Part shown: one piece after another, positions 38,676 through 48,365 of the stretch
Position numbering within the stretch: position 1 is the first letter of the stretch
Layout of the letters: each line of letters begins with the position of its first letter
Assembly (NCBI RefSeq): GCF_003992725.1
Contig: NZ_RZNF01000012.1
Span: 1,116,001 to 1,180,000 of the forward strand
Length of the DNA: 64,000 nt
Reading direction: 5' to 3'
Source: Rhodomicrobium lacus
Lineage (GTDB): Bacteria > Pseudomonadota > Alphaproteobacteria > Rhizobiales > Rhodomicrobiaceae
The notes under the pieces: generated by a model
Told to the model about the DNA's origin: nothing
Databases searched by the model: none
The model's input: the letters and a program-made list of their open reading frames with translations, nothing else
Translations under genes and position numbers: made by a program

Positions 38676-39695
38676 ATGTTTGAATTTGCTTTCATCCATA
38701 TCCGCAGCGCGCAACTGGCTCCTTACGATGGAAGAGACTTCGAAAGGGGTGCCGTGAGTGGCACCGAAGCCGTTACCATGCGGCTTGCCGAAGTCCTCGT
38801 ACAGCGCGGTCACCGGGCTTCGATCTACAACAACCGATGCACCTGCGACGAAATCAACGGAGTGACGTATCTCCCGCTGGAAGAAACCGCCGCCATCGGT
38901 CCCGCCACCATTGCCATCAGCAACAACAGCATCACCGCGCTTGACGGCCTGTCCGCCAGACGCCGCGTCATCTGGGGCCACCTCGATCTCCGCCTCGCGC
39001 GCCTTCGCAAGCGACGCGAGTTGCTGACCGTTCTGCGCGTGCGCCCGCACCTTGTCGTGCCGAGCCGTTATTCCGCGCGGAGAACGCACGCCATCATCCC
39101 TTTCCGCTCCCGCACGGTGATCGAGCACGGCGTGGAGGAGGCGTTCCTGAAATTCGAGCCGCTTGCGGAGCCGCCCGCTCCTATCGCGATCTTCGCGTCT
39201 CAGCCGAAACGCAATCTGAACTTCGTTATCGAAGCGTGGCGCCGCCGCGTTCACCCGCGTCTGCCGTCGGCGCGGCTGCACGTTTACATGCCCACACGCG
39301 ATCAACTCCCCGGAACCGGCAATGACTGGGCTAACATCGGCATCGAGATCAAGGGCAGCGTGAGCAAAAGTGAGCTTGCGGAGAATTTCCGTGCCGCGCG
39401 GGTGATGATTTACCCCGGACATAAGGAAGAAACGTTCTGCAACGCCGCCGCGGAAGCCATCGCGACGGGCCTTCCCGTGGTGACGATGGACATCGGCGCC
39501 TTGCCGGAGCGGGTACGCGACGGCGTGGACGGGTTCGTTGCCAACTCGGTCGAGGACATGGGCGACCGCGCGCTCAAGATTCTGTCGGATGACGCGGAAT
39601 GGGCGAGGCTGCACAGGGCCGGCATTCATGTGTCCAGAGAGAGGAGCTGGGACGTCCGGGCGTCCGAATGGGAGCGTGCCGCAGCGCGTTGGTGA
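38676..39695 (+). CDS. Glycosyltransferase, inserted between two znuB tails
   Basis: A 339-residue GT-B glycosyltransferase. It has an N-terminal acceptor domain (FEFAFIHIRSAQLAPYDG) and a donor domain with GHKEETFCNAAAEAIATG (EX7E-type) and MDIGALPERVRDGVDGFV. The ATG at 38676 follows GGAAGGAGC. Fold and some motifs resemble the glycosyltransferase at 35102-36202, but the two are clearly different genes. Its location between znuB and a duplicated znuB tail suggests it arrived by insertion. Confidence 0.88.
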   Translation: MFEFAFIHIRSAQLAPYDGRDFERGAVSGTEAVTMRLAEVLVQRGHRASIYNNRCTCDEINGVTYLPLEETAAIGPATIAISNNSITALDGLSARRRVIWGHLDLRLARLRKRRELLTVLRVRPHLVVPSRYSARRTHAIIPFRSRTVIEHGVEEAFLKFEPLAEPPAPIAIFASQPKRNLNFVIEAWRRRVHPRLPSARLHVYMPTRDQLPGTGNDWANIGIEIKGSVSKSELAENFRAARVMIYPGHKEETFCNAAAEAIATGLPVVTMDIGALPERVRDGVDGFVANSVEDMGDRALKILSDDAEWARLHRAGIHVSRERSWDVRASEWERAAARW

Positions 39696-39750
39696 TGGCG
39701 AAGCTCCCGCCTTTACGGGTCTCGATCTATGCGGCGCCGCGCGGCTGAAG

Positions 39751-39843
39751 CTCGACACGGCGGGGGGGCCGTCCATCGTGCTCGCGCTGGCCGCGCTGTT
39801 CTTCGTCGCAGCCGCGCCCGCGCTGGCGCTGCGGGGGCGGTGA
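39751..39843 (+). pseudogene. Duplicated 3' fragment of znuB
   Basis: In frame, this fragment encodes LDTAGGPSIVLALAALFFVA and so on to the stop, matching the last 31 residues of ZnuB with few replacements. No permease sequence precedes it, so it is a remnant rather than a gene. It is more GC-rich at third positions than the intact tail, so it may be the original tail or come from another znuB. Confidence 0.85.
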
Positions 39844-40049
39844 TCTGTTTCTTAAATTTGCTCGATTGAGGTGCGCAGCTGCTCGCCCCGAGCAGCGACT
39901 TCAGGAGCAATTTGGATTAGCCGCCAGATGGATGCCGCGGATGATTCTGTGACCGCGCCGATACGCTGTGGATGATTAGATTAGGGTGCCAACCCATTTT
40001 CATTCGGGTATAATAAGCTATTTTTTGATTCGCAAAGTCGGAACGGGGC

Positions 40050-41810
40050 ATGTATTCTTTCATCAAAAGCCAAATCTCCTCGAATTTTTTCCAACAGAGA
40101 TTTTCCAATGATGGGCAACGGTTTGTGGCCTGGTACCTCCGCAATATCCTATTCCGCGACATGAATGAAACGCGGGATGACATAACGGATGGCGGTAAGG
40201 ATAAGCAGATCGACGCCATCGTTATCGACGACGACCGTTCGCTGGTTCGCATAATCCAGGGCAAGTTCATTCAAGGCGGGTCTATTGACGCTGAACCGCT
40301 GCGAGAGGTTCTATCGGCATGGCTGCGAATTAAAGACCTAGCGCGCCTTCAGAATGATGGTAATGCAAAGCTGCAGCGAAAGCTCTCCGAAGTCGCAACA
40401 GCTCTGGATGATGAGTATGAGATCTCCTTTGAGTTGATCACGACCGGCACGTTCACGGAAGCCGCGCTGCAAGACCTAGAAGCGTTTCAGCAAGAACTAG
40501 CGAAGCTTAGCGAGAACGAACAGTTCGATGCGACAATCCATGTAATTGATGCGGAGGAGCTGCGACGGCGTTACGATTATGCGATCGAGACTGATAATCC
40601 CAGCATCAATTTCGATTTAAAATTGTCGGAAAGCCGTTACATGTTTCATGAAATCGCCGGAACGCCAGTCTTCATCGCGATTTTACCTCTTAGAGAGTGT
40701 ATTAAATTTCCAGGCATTAAGGATGGTACGCTTTTTCAAAAGAATGTCCGCCAAAGTCTCGGCACCAGCAACGCTGTGAACAAGGGCATTCGATCAACCA
40801 TCATTGGTGACAAACGCTCTGATTTCTTCTTTTTCCACAATGGTATAACGGCCCTCTGCAATCAGATGCAGCTTGAGGGTGATACGCTCAAGCTGAGGGG
40901 GCTGAGCGTCGTCAATGGATGCCAGTCCCTCAATACGATTTTATCCTGCAGTGAAACGGTCAAGAAACTTGATGACGCTTGCATACTTTTTCGTTTTTAC
41001 GAGATACCGCAAAGAGACCGCGCCGACAAAATTTCAATCTACACCAATTCTCAAAGCGCGGTTAAGGCAAGAGACCTTCGTAGCAACGACAAACGTGTGT
41101 TGGCCCTGAAGAAAGCCTATGAGCTGCGGTATCCGTCAGGATTTTTTATAACAAAACGCGGTCAAAGTGCGCCCTCCGATAAGAACAAAAGCGAGGTCGT
41201 TGATCTTTCCGGCTTTGCCAAGAATCTCATCGCTTGGCATTCGCAGCGCCCTAACCTGTCCTATGGTGAGACCAAAATATTCGATAAACATTTCGATACG
41301 CTATTCAAGAATAAGGACTATTCACCTGAAAATGTGTACGCTCTCAACGCGTGGATGGCAGAGGTGCAAAAAACCTGGGTTGAGTCAAATCCGCTTAATT
41401 TTAACGAAACATTGCTTGCCATGAAGGCATATGCGCCTTTTCATCACCTTTATGCAGTCGAAATGTGCTTTTCTATCTCAAATAGTCTGTCGGAAAAGGT
41501 GGCTAGTCCAAGTAAAGCTTACGCGGCGGCTAGCAGGACCGCGATGGTTGATGAGATTGTAAAAGTGGCGGGGATCAGTCTCAATATGGCCCTCGAAGCG
41601 GCAGCGAATGAGCTGCAGCCCGCCCGCCGGGTCTTTAGCCCGCAGAACTGGATCAAGACCAAGGCTTGCCTAGCTGGAATCAACGGGGCCATCAGAAATT
41701 ATCTCAGCATGCTGCCAATGATGCCCGGTGGTCCCGATATCAAAAAGCGCTTAAATGAGGCGACAATGCTCAACCCCGCTGATTTCGAGTACCGCTGGTC
41801 AGCGGATTAG
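40050..41810 (+). CDS. AIPR (abortive infection phage resistance) family protein
   Basis: A 586-residue protein whose C-terminal two thirds matches the AIPR family: GTPVFIAILPLRECI, FFFFHNGITALCNQM, LRGLSVVNGCQSLNTI and KISIYTNSQSAVKARDL. The N-terminal 90 residues have the pattern DDITDGGKDKQIDAIVIDDD then VRIIQGKF, i.e. an Asp followed by Q-x-K, reminiscent of PD-(D/E)xK nucleases. AIPR genes are known from phage-resistance plasmids of lactococci and defence islands. The gene is clearly lower in GC than its surroundings, suggesting transfer. No modification or accessory gene is next to it. Confidence 0.88.
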   Translation: MYSFIKSQISSNFFQQRFSNDGQRFVAWYLRNILFRDMNETRDDITDGGKDKQIDAIVIDDDRSLVRIIQGKFIQGGSIDAEPLREVLSAWLRIKDLARLQNDGNAKLQRKLSEVATALDDEYEISFELITTGTFTEAALQDLEAFQQELAKLSENEQFDATIHVIDAEELRRRYDYAIETDNPSINFDLKLSESRYMFHEIAGTPVFIAILPLRECIKFPGIKDGTLFQKNVRQSLGTSNAVNKGIRSTIIGDKRSDFFFFHNGITALCNQMQLEGDTLKLRGLSVVNGCQSLNTILSCSETVKKLDDACILFRFYEIPQRDRADKISIYTNSQSAVKARDLRSNDKRVLALKKAYELRYPSGFFITKRGQSAPSDKNKSEVVDLSGFAKNLIAWHSQRPNLSYGETKIFDKHFDTLFKNKDYSPENVYALNAWMAEVQKTWVESNPLNFNETLLAMKAYAPFHHLYAVEMCFSISNSLSEKVASPSKAYAAASRTAMVDEIVKVAGISLNMALEAAANELQPARRVFSPQNWIKTKACLAGINGAIRNYLSMLPMMPGGPDIKKRLNEATMLNPADFEYRWSAD

Positions 41811-41937
41811 CCCGCCTCCCTCAATTAGAAAGCGTGGCACTTCAGCTTGACTTCTAGTTTCATAATAACGCCTTTTCTCGAAAAGACCGTCGAGACGATC
41901 CTTAACCCCTGGCGCGGTATCAAAACCTCACCACACC

Positions 41938-41976
41938 CCCGCGCCAATTCGAACGCTGGCATTCGCGCGGGTTTTC
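41938..41976 (+). terminator. Possible terminator after the AIPR gene
   Basis: CCCGCGC (41938-41944) and GCGCGGG (41965-41971) flank a 20-nt loop, and a TTTT run follows. It lies 128 bp past the AIPR stop codon and upstream of ispG. Confidence 0.5.
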
Positions 41977-42023
41977 TCCTATTAGAACGTCTAAAAGAGA
42001 ACCGGCGATCCGGAGAAGGACCC

Positions 42024-43289
<1,266 letters not shown>

Positions 43290-43366
43290 TCACGACGACG
43301 TGATGCGCCCCGCCTGCCGGATCGGGCGGGGGCTGCATTTCCAAACCGGCGACGCAAATCGCAAAC

Positions 43367-43392
43367 AAAAACCCCGCTCGCGCGGGGTTTTC
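43367..43392 (+). terminator. Rho-independent terminator after ispG
   Basis: The hairpin ACCCCGC/GCGGGGT (43371-43388) is flanked by AAAA and TTTT, so it may work in both directions. It lies about 80 bp past the ispG stop, before the convergent PemK-type gene. Confidence 0.9.
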
Positions 43393-43496
43393 TAACGTCG
43401 CAACATGACTTGTTATCGTCCAACGCTGCGACGGCCTCTTTCGAGGTCTTAGACGCGGATCGCCTAGGCGAGCGCCGCTAACCTATGAAATCTATG

Positions 43497-43925
43497 TCAA
43501 GGCAAGTGTTTTGTCAATGTGGACAAACCCAAGCCACTCAATACACATTCCCGCACTTTCCTCATCTCGGCATCGCCTAATGCATCATAGTAATAGAGTC
43601 TTTTGCCAGACTCCGCTTTCCCCACGCGGATGAAATCAAGACGATGAAAGCTGACTGTATTCAGCATATCTCCCTTCACCCAGACCCCGTCACTATTGAA
43701 TCCATCCGGGAGGCGGGGCCGAATATCGATCTGACAATGGTATGAAAGCTTTGGAAATGGTTCCGTATTACTAAGCGCAACCACGGTGCAAAGTCCGGGT
43801 CGGGCTGCGATCTTTGGACTGAGGACAACAACCGGCCGCCTTTTGACCATCTCTGGCTTTCGAAAGCCGCTATTAAAATCACACAATAAAATGGCCCCTG
43901 TGCGGGGATGCTCCTTAATTGGCAT
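43497..43925 (-). CDS. PemK/MazF-like toxin family protein
   Basis: A 142-residue protein of the PemK/MazF family. Near the N-terminus, GAILLCDFNSGFRKPEMVKR and RPVVVLSPKI correspond to the family start, followed by TVVALSNTEP and, later, VWVKGDMLNTVSFHRLDFI. MazF-type toxins are mRNA interferases; this one is longer than the 110-120 residues of MazF. The ATG at 43925 is used; a TTG precedes it. I found no antitoxin frame of credible quality upstream or downstream, and the function may differ. Confidence 0.78.
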   Translation of the reverse strand: MPIKEHPRTGAILLCDFNSGFRKPEMVKRRPVVVLSPKIAARPGLCTVVALSNTEPFPKLSYHCQIDIRPRLPDGFNSDGVWVKGDMLNTVSFHRLDFIRVGKAESGKRLYYYDALGDAEMRKVRECVLSGLGLSTLTKHLP

Positions 43926-44171
43926 CAATGGCCTTTGTTTAGCGCGTCGCGCGCGTTACCCGCAAAAGGGCGTCATAATTGCAGCCTGCATGAAAACTTC
44001 TCTGTACTCAGATGAATTGAGTTTTTCAAGGGCCTGCAGACATCGAGCAAAAGCACCTCTCACAAAATCGCCGCAAGCCTGAACGCAGTCTGAACGCACG
44101 GTTCCGGGGCCGTTCAGGCGGCATCGCTTAAGGTTCTTTCATAAGGTCAAGCAAACCTTGTGGAGGCCAAC

Positions 44172-44504
44172 ATGAAGACCCGTATCGCGCTTTTCGCTCT
44201 TTCGCTCATCGCCCTGCCGATCACCGCCGCGCAGACCGCATCCGCCGAGCCCTACGGCGCGCAGATCGCCAGCGACCGGGCGCACATCGCGCACCATCGC
44301 CACCAGATCCAGAAGGACAAGCAGGAGCGCGCCTATTATGCCGGGCGGCAGGCGCAGGCCGCGCGCGACGGCAATTACGGCGCGGCGCGCTACTTCGGCT
44401 ACAAGAAGCGGCAGGAGCAGGCGCAGATTCACGAACAGCGGCAGAAGCTGCGGCGCGACCGCGCGGAGCTTCGCCACGACCGCTATTGGCGCAATCACTA
44501 CTAA
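44172..44504 (+). CDS. Small secreted basic protein
   Basis: A 110-residue protein with a signal peptide (MKTRIALFALSLIALPITAA, cleavage after ASA or nearby). The mature part is rich in Arg, His, Gln and Tyr (IAHHRHQIQKDKQERAYYAG, DRAELRHDRYW) and likely forms a helix. No domain is recognised. TGGAGG stands 6 bp before the ATG. A strong terminator follows. It may be a periplasmic or surface protein. Confidence 0.75.
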   Translation: MKTRIALFALSLIALPITAAQTASAEPYGAQIASDRAHIAHHRHQIQKDKQERAYYAGRQAQAARDGNYGAARYFGYKKRQEQAQIHEQRQKLRRDRAELRHDRYWRNHY

Positions 44505-44542
44505 TCGCGCCGTGACCGCAGCTCATTGCGAGCAAGGTCCGA

Positions 44543-44575
44543 GATGGCCGGGAGAAATCCCGGCCATCTTGTTGT
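44543..44575 (+). terminator. Rho-independent terminator after the small secreted protein
   Basis: An 11-bp perfect stem GATGGCCGGGA/TCCCGGCCATC (44543-44553 and 44558-44568) with a GAAA loop, followed by TTGTTGTCTT. It also lies just beyond the rne stop codon, on the opposite strand. Confidence 0.9.
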
Positions 44576-44610
44576 CTTCTATCGGCGATCGCCGGCGGCG
44601 CCGTAAATTC

Positions 44611-47600
44611 TCAGCTTACGCTGCGCTGCCACCAGCCCTTTTTCGGCGGACCGGTGCGCACGGGCTTCGGCTTGGGTTCCGGTGCGGGCGGCGGAAGGAT
44701 GGCGATCTCGGCCTCGGGCTTCGCCTGCTCCGCGACCGGGGCTTCGTCTGTCTTCGCCTGCGCGGCTTCGGCCTCGTCTGCTTTCGGCGTCTGAGGCGCG
44801 GCAGCGTCCGTGGTCGGCTCGGGCTTCGCTTCTGCTTCGACGGCAGGCTGAACGCTCGAAACCTCGGCCACGGGCTCCGGTTCGACCGGGGCCTCGCCAG
44901 CGGTCGCGTGGTCGTCACCGGAGGCGGCCTGAGCGGGCTGCGGCTCGATTTCAACCTTTGCCGGGGCTTCGGCGGGCTCGGCCACGGTGGATTGATCCGG
45001 CTGCGGCACAGCTTCGGCGACGGCCTCCGCCCTAACGGGCTCCACCGCTCCCGATTGCCCCACGGGAAGCCCATGCTCGAAGTCGATTTCGGGCTGCTCG
45101 CCAAGTCCGGGGATCTCGCCGGGCTGGCCGGCGAAGTCCTCACGGTGACGCCGGCCACCGCGACGGCCTCGGCGCCGGTTGCGGCGGAACTGGCCTTCCT
45201 GACGTCCTTCGGCGCTTTCCCGGATATCCTCGCCATTGGCGGCGGCAACGGCTTGCGCCCCTGCTTCAGTCACGCCGCTGTCCGTATCGTCGTCATCTTC
45301 ATCGTCGTCGTCGGAGCCATTGGACTGCGCGACGGCATGGCCGTTCGGAAGCGATTCATCAGAGGCGGACTCTCCCCGGCCGCGCCGACGGCGGCGCTTG
45401 CGTCGGGATGAGCGCTTCTCGCCTTCGCCTTCAGCCGCGGGAGCCGAGGCCGACGGCACCGCCGCCGCTTCCTCGTCATCTTCCGCCTGCGCGAGCGAGG
45501 CGGTTTCCATGTGAACGACGCGCGTGTCGCCCACGACCGGCGGCACGGCTTCGGCACCACGTTCGAGCACGAAATGCGCCCCATGCGCCTTGTCGTCCGG
45601 CTGAAGGACGATCGTCACGCCGTAGCGAAGTTCGATATCGCGGAGGTAGGAGCGCTTGTTGTTGAGGATGTAAAGCGCGGCTTCGGTCGACGCGGTCAAG
45701 GTGATGTTGGCCGGGCCCTGCGTCCGCAGGTGATCCTCGATCGAACGCAGGATCATCAGCGCAACGGACTCCGTCGAACGGATATGGCCGACGCCCTGGC
45801 AGACCGGGCACGGCACTGTCGATACTTCGACAACGCCTTGGCGCAGCCGCTGACGCGACATTTCCAGAAGGCCGAAATGGCTGATATGACCGACCTGAAT
45901 GCGGGCGCGGTCGTGGCGCAGGCTTTCCTTCAGCCTGCGTTCGACGGAGCGGTTGTTGCGCCGCTCGTCCATGTCGATGAAGTCGATGACGATGAGGCCC
46001 GCGAGATCGCGCAGGCGCACCTGGCGAGCGACTTCCTCGGCGGCTTCGAGGTTCGTCTTCAGCGCCGTGTCTTCGATGGAGTATTCGCGCGTCGACCGGC
46101 CGGAGTTCACGTCGATGGCGACGAGCGCTTCGGTCTGGTTCAGCACGATGTAGCCGCCGGACTTCAGCGTGACCACCGGGCTGAACATCTGGTTCAACTG
46201 ACGCTCGACCTCATACTTGGTGAAGATCGGCTCGGGTTCCTTGTAAAGCAGCACGTTCTTCGCATGGCTCGGCATGAGCATGCGCATGAATTCGCGCGCC
46301 TCGCGGTGAGCGGCATCGCCCGCCACGAGAATTTCGTCGATGTCCTTGTTGTAGAGATCGCGGATCGAGCGCTTGATGAGGTCGCCTTCCTCGTAGACGA
46401 GGCAAGGCGCGGTGCTCCTCAGCGTGAGGTCGCGGACGTTCTCCCACAGGCGCAGCAGATATTCGAAGTCGCGCTTGATTTCGGCCTTCGTCCGCGAGGC
46501 ACCGGCCGTGCGGATGATGAGCCCCATGCCTTCCGGCACTTCGAGTTCCTGCGCGATTTCCTTCAGACGCTTGCGGTCGGCCGGAACGGTGATCTTGCGC
46601 GAAATGCCGCCGCCGCTGGCCGTGTTCGGCATGAGCACGGTATAGCGGCCCGCGAGCGACAGGTAGGTGGTCAGCGCCGCGCCCTTCGAGCCGCGCTCTT
46701 CCTTCACGACCTGGATCAGAACGATCTGGTTGCGCTTGATGACTTCCTGAATCTTGTAGTGACGCCACCGGCGCTTGTGACGCTGCGGCAGTTCTTCGAG
46801 CGCGTCTTCGGAGCCGACAACCTCGACCGGCGCGGGCGTCGCACTCTCCGGCACGGAGATGATACCGCCGTCGTCCGATGAGCCGCTGTCATCGTCGCCG
46901 GAGTCGTCATTGGCAGAGCGGTGTTTTGCCTTCGGCTGTTCGTCGCCTGCGTCCTCGGCGTCGTCCGTGCCGTCGTCGTCGGCGTCGTCCGATTCGTCGT
47001 CCTCCGCCTCGTCGCCGTCAGCCTCGTCATCTTCGGAATCAGAGGCGCCTTCCACATCGTCGGGATGGCTCGGAATTTCGTCGCGCGCCTCCTCGCCGCG
47101 CGCGATGGCGGCCGTGAACTCTTCGTACAGCGTGGGCGGAAGCACGGCGTCGAGCGCGATCGCCCCGCCATTACCGGGTGCGTCGCCACCGTTTTCTTCG
47201 GACTCCGATGCACGCGCGCCGGCCTCGGCCTGTTCGACCGGCGCCGTTTCAGGCGCGGCATCGACCGCCGCTGCAAATTCCGCGCGAACGTCTTCATTCG
47301 AAGCTTCGACAGCCGCCGCCGCATCGGGCTGGCTATCGCCGCTTTCGACTTCGGCGAAAGCCTGCAAGCCGTTTTCGGCCTCCGGCTTCCTGTCAGAGGA
47401 TTGGCGATCTGGACGGCTTTCGCCCGCGTCGCGGTAACGCCCCTGCCGATCCGCGGCCTCTTCTTTCATGAGCTGTTCGCGAACAGCGACCGGGATCTGA
47501 TAATAATCCGGATGGATTTCCGCAAAGGCGAGAAAGCCGTGGCGATTGCCGCCGTAGTTCACGAACGCCGCTTGAAGCGAAGGCTCGATACGGGCGACCT

Positions 47601-47736
47601 TGGCCAGATAGATGTTGCCTCGAAGCTGCTTCCGCGACGCCGACTCGTAGTCAAATTCCTCGACGCGATTGCCGCGCGTCACCACCACCCGTGTCTCTTC
47701 CGGGTGGGTGGCATCGATTAACATCTTGTTTGCCAT
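44611..47736 (-). CDS. rne: Ribonuclease E
   Basis: RNase E is the main endonuclease of mRNA decay and rRNA processing and the core of the degradosome. The 1041-residue protein starts MANKMLIDATHPEETRVV. The S1 domain (LAKVARIEPSLQAAFVNYGG) is interrupted by an acidic insertion of about 230 residues (about 92-322), which is typical of alphaproteobacteria. Downstream, VIDFIDMDERRN and FGLLEMSRQRLRQG carry the catalytic Asp residues and PCPVCQGVG carries the Zn-link. The C-terminal half is acidic/Pro-Ala rich and basic (RRKRRRRRGRG). The C-terminus PPKKGWWQRSVS contains GWW, the PNPase-binding motif described in Caulobacter. Confidence 0.96.
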   Translation of the reverse strand: MANKMLIDATHPEETRVVVTRGNRVEEFDYESASRKQLRGNIYLAKVARIEPSLQAAFVNYGGNRHGFLAFAEIHPDYYQIPVAVREQLMKEEAADRQGRYRDAGESRPDRQSSDRKPEAENGLQAFAEVESGDSQPDAAAAVEASNEDVRAEFAAAVDAAPETAPVEQAEAGARASESEENGGDAPGNGGAIALDAVLPPTLYEEFTAAIARGEEARDEIPSHPDDVEGASDSEDDEADGDEAEDDESDDADDDGTDDAEDAGDEQPKAKHRSANDDSGDDDSGSSDDGGIISVPESATPAPVEVVGSEDALEELPQRHKRRWRHYKIQEVIKRNQIVLIQVVKEERGSKGAALTTYLSLAGRYTVLMPNTASGGGISRKITVPADRKRLKEIAQELEVPEGMGLIIRTAGASRTKAEIKRDFEYLLRLWENVRDLTLRSTAPCLVYEEGDLIKRSIRDLYNKDIDEILVAGDAAHREAREFMRMLMPSHAKNVLLYKEPEPIFTKYEVERQLNQMFSPVVTLKSGGYIVLNQTEALVAIDVNSGRSTREYSIEDTALKTNLEAAEEVARQVRLRDLAGLIVIDFIDMDERRNNRSVERRLKESLRHDRARIQVGHISHFGLLEMSRQRLRQGVVEVSTVPCPVCQGVGHIRSTESVALMILRSIEDHLRTQGPANITLTASTEAALYILNNKRSYLRDIELRYGVTIVLQPDDKAHGAHFVLERGAEAVPPVVGDTRVVHMETASLAQAEDDEEAAAVPSASAPAAEGEGEKRSSRRKRRRRRGRGESASDESLPNGHAVAQSNGSDDDDEDDDDTDSGVTEAGAQAVAAANGEDIRESAEGRQEGQFRRNRRRGRRGGRRHREDFAGQPGEIPGLGEQPEIDFEHGLPVGQSGAVEPVRAEAVAEAVPQPDQSTVAEPAEAPAKVEIEPQPAQAASGDDHATAGEAPVEPEPVAEVSSVQPAVEAEAKPEPTTDAAAPQTPKADEAEAAQAKTDEAPVAEQAKPEAEIAILPPPAPEPKPKPVRTGPPKKGWWQRSVS

Positions 47737-48365
47737 TGCAAATGCTTCCCGGCACGCCCGCGCCGAAGCGTGGCCTCGCGATCATGGAGACATGATCGAG
47801 CGGACCCGTCGGACGGACGCGCTGTTTGTTGATCGCGCTCTCGCCGCTTCGAACCAGCGCAATGCTGGGAGCGCCGTCTTTTCCATTCTGGAGAAAGAGG
47901 GTCGACAGGCTCTGGATGCCGGACACGGCATTTTTCATATCAAGCAAGTCGGAGCGCGAGGTTGACATTGTGGTTTGAGTCTCGGTTCGCCGACGGGCCC
48001 GTTTCTTCCTCGAAACGATGCGGCGAGACCACGATTCCGTGGCGATTGATTGTTCAGGGATTCAACATCCCGGCTGCTTTGCCTTCGACACTCGCGGTGC
48101 TGCCCGATCCATATTGAATCGATGCCCGTGGACGATTGCCAAATTCACCCCCTGATCCTGCTAGGCGGATTAGCAAAGCGGAAGTCAGCCTAATCGATCA
48201 GGATTGACATATCTCTAATACGTTGTGTTTGGCTTCGCCGCAAGCAAGACGTAAGCGACGTTCAACGAAATGGTGAAATCGCGGGATGTCTCGCCTTTCC
48301 CGAAGGCGCCGAAGTGGACGCGGACGAGCCCATGCTGTAGGACGGGATGCAAGGGGCATCGAACC
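47737..48365. other. Long divergent intergenic region rne / amidase
   Basis: A 629-bp region with the rne promoter and leader on the minus strand and the amidase promoter on the plus strand. In E. coli rne has a long autoregulatory leader; something like it could be present here. I see imperfect inverted sequences around 48158-48206 (CTGATC/GATCAG) but no gene or confident boxes. Confidence 0.45.

Noticed and set aside
38575-39750. Insertion sequence
   Set aside because: No transposase and no terminal inverted repeats; the segment carries a glycosyltransferase gene only.
43926-44171. Antitoxin gene for the PemK/MazF-like protein
   Set aside because: Frames on the minus strand end after a few codons; no adequate binding site or helix-turn-helix pattern.
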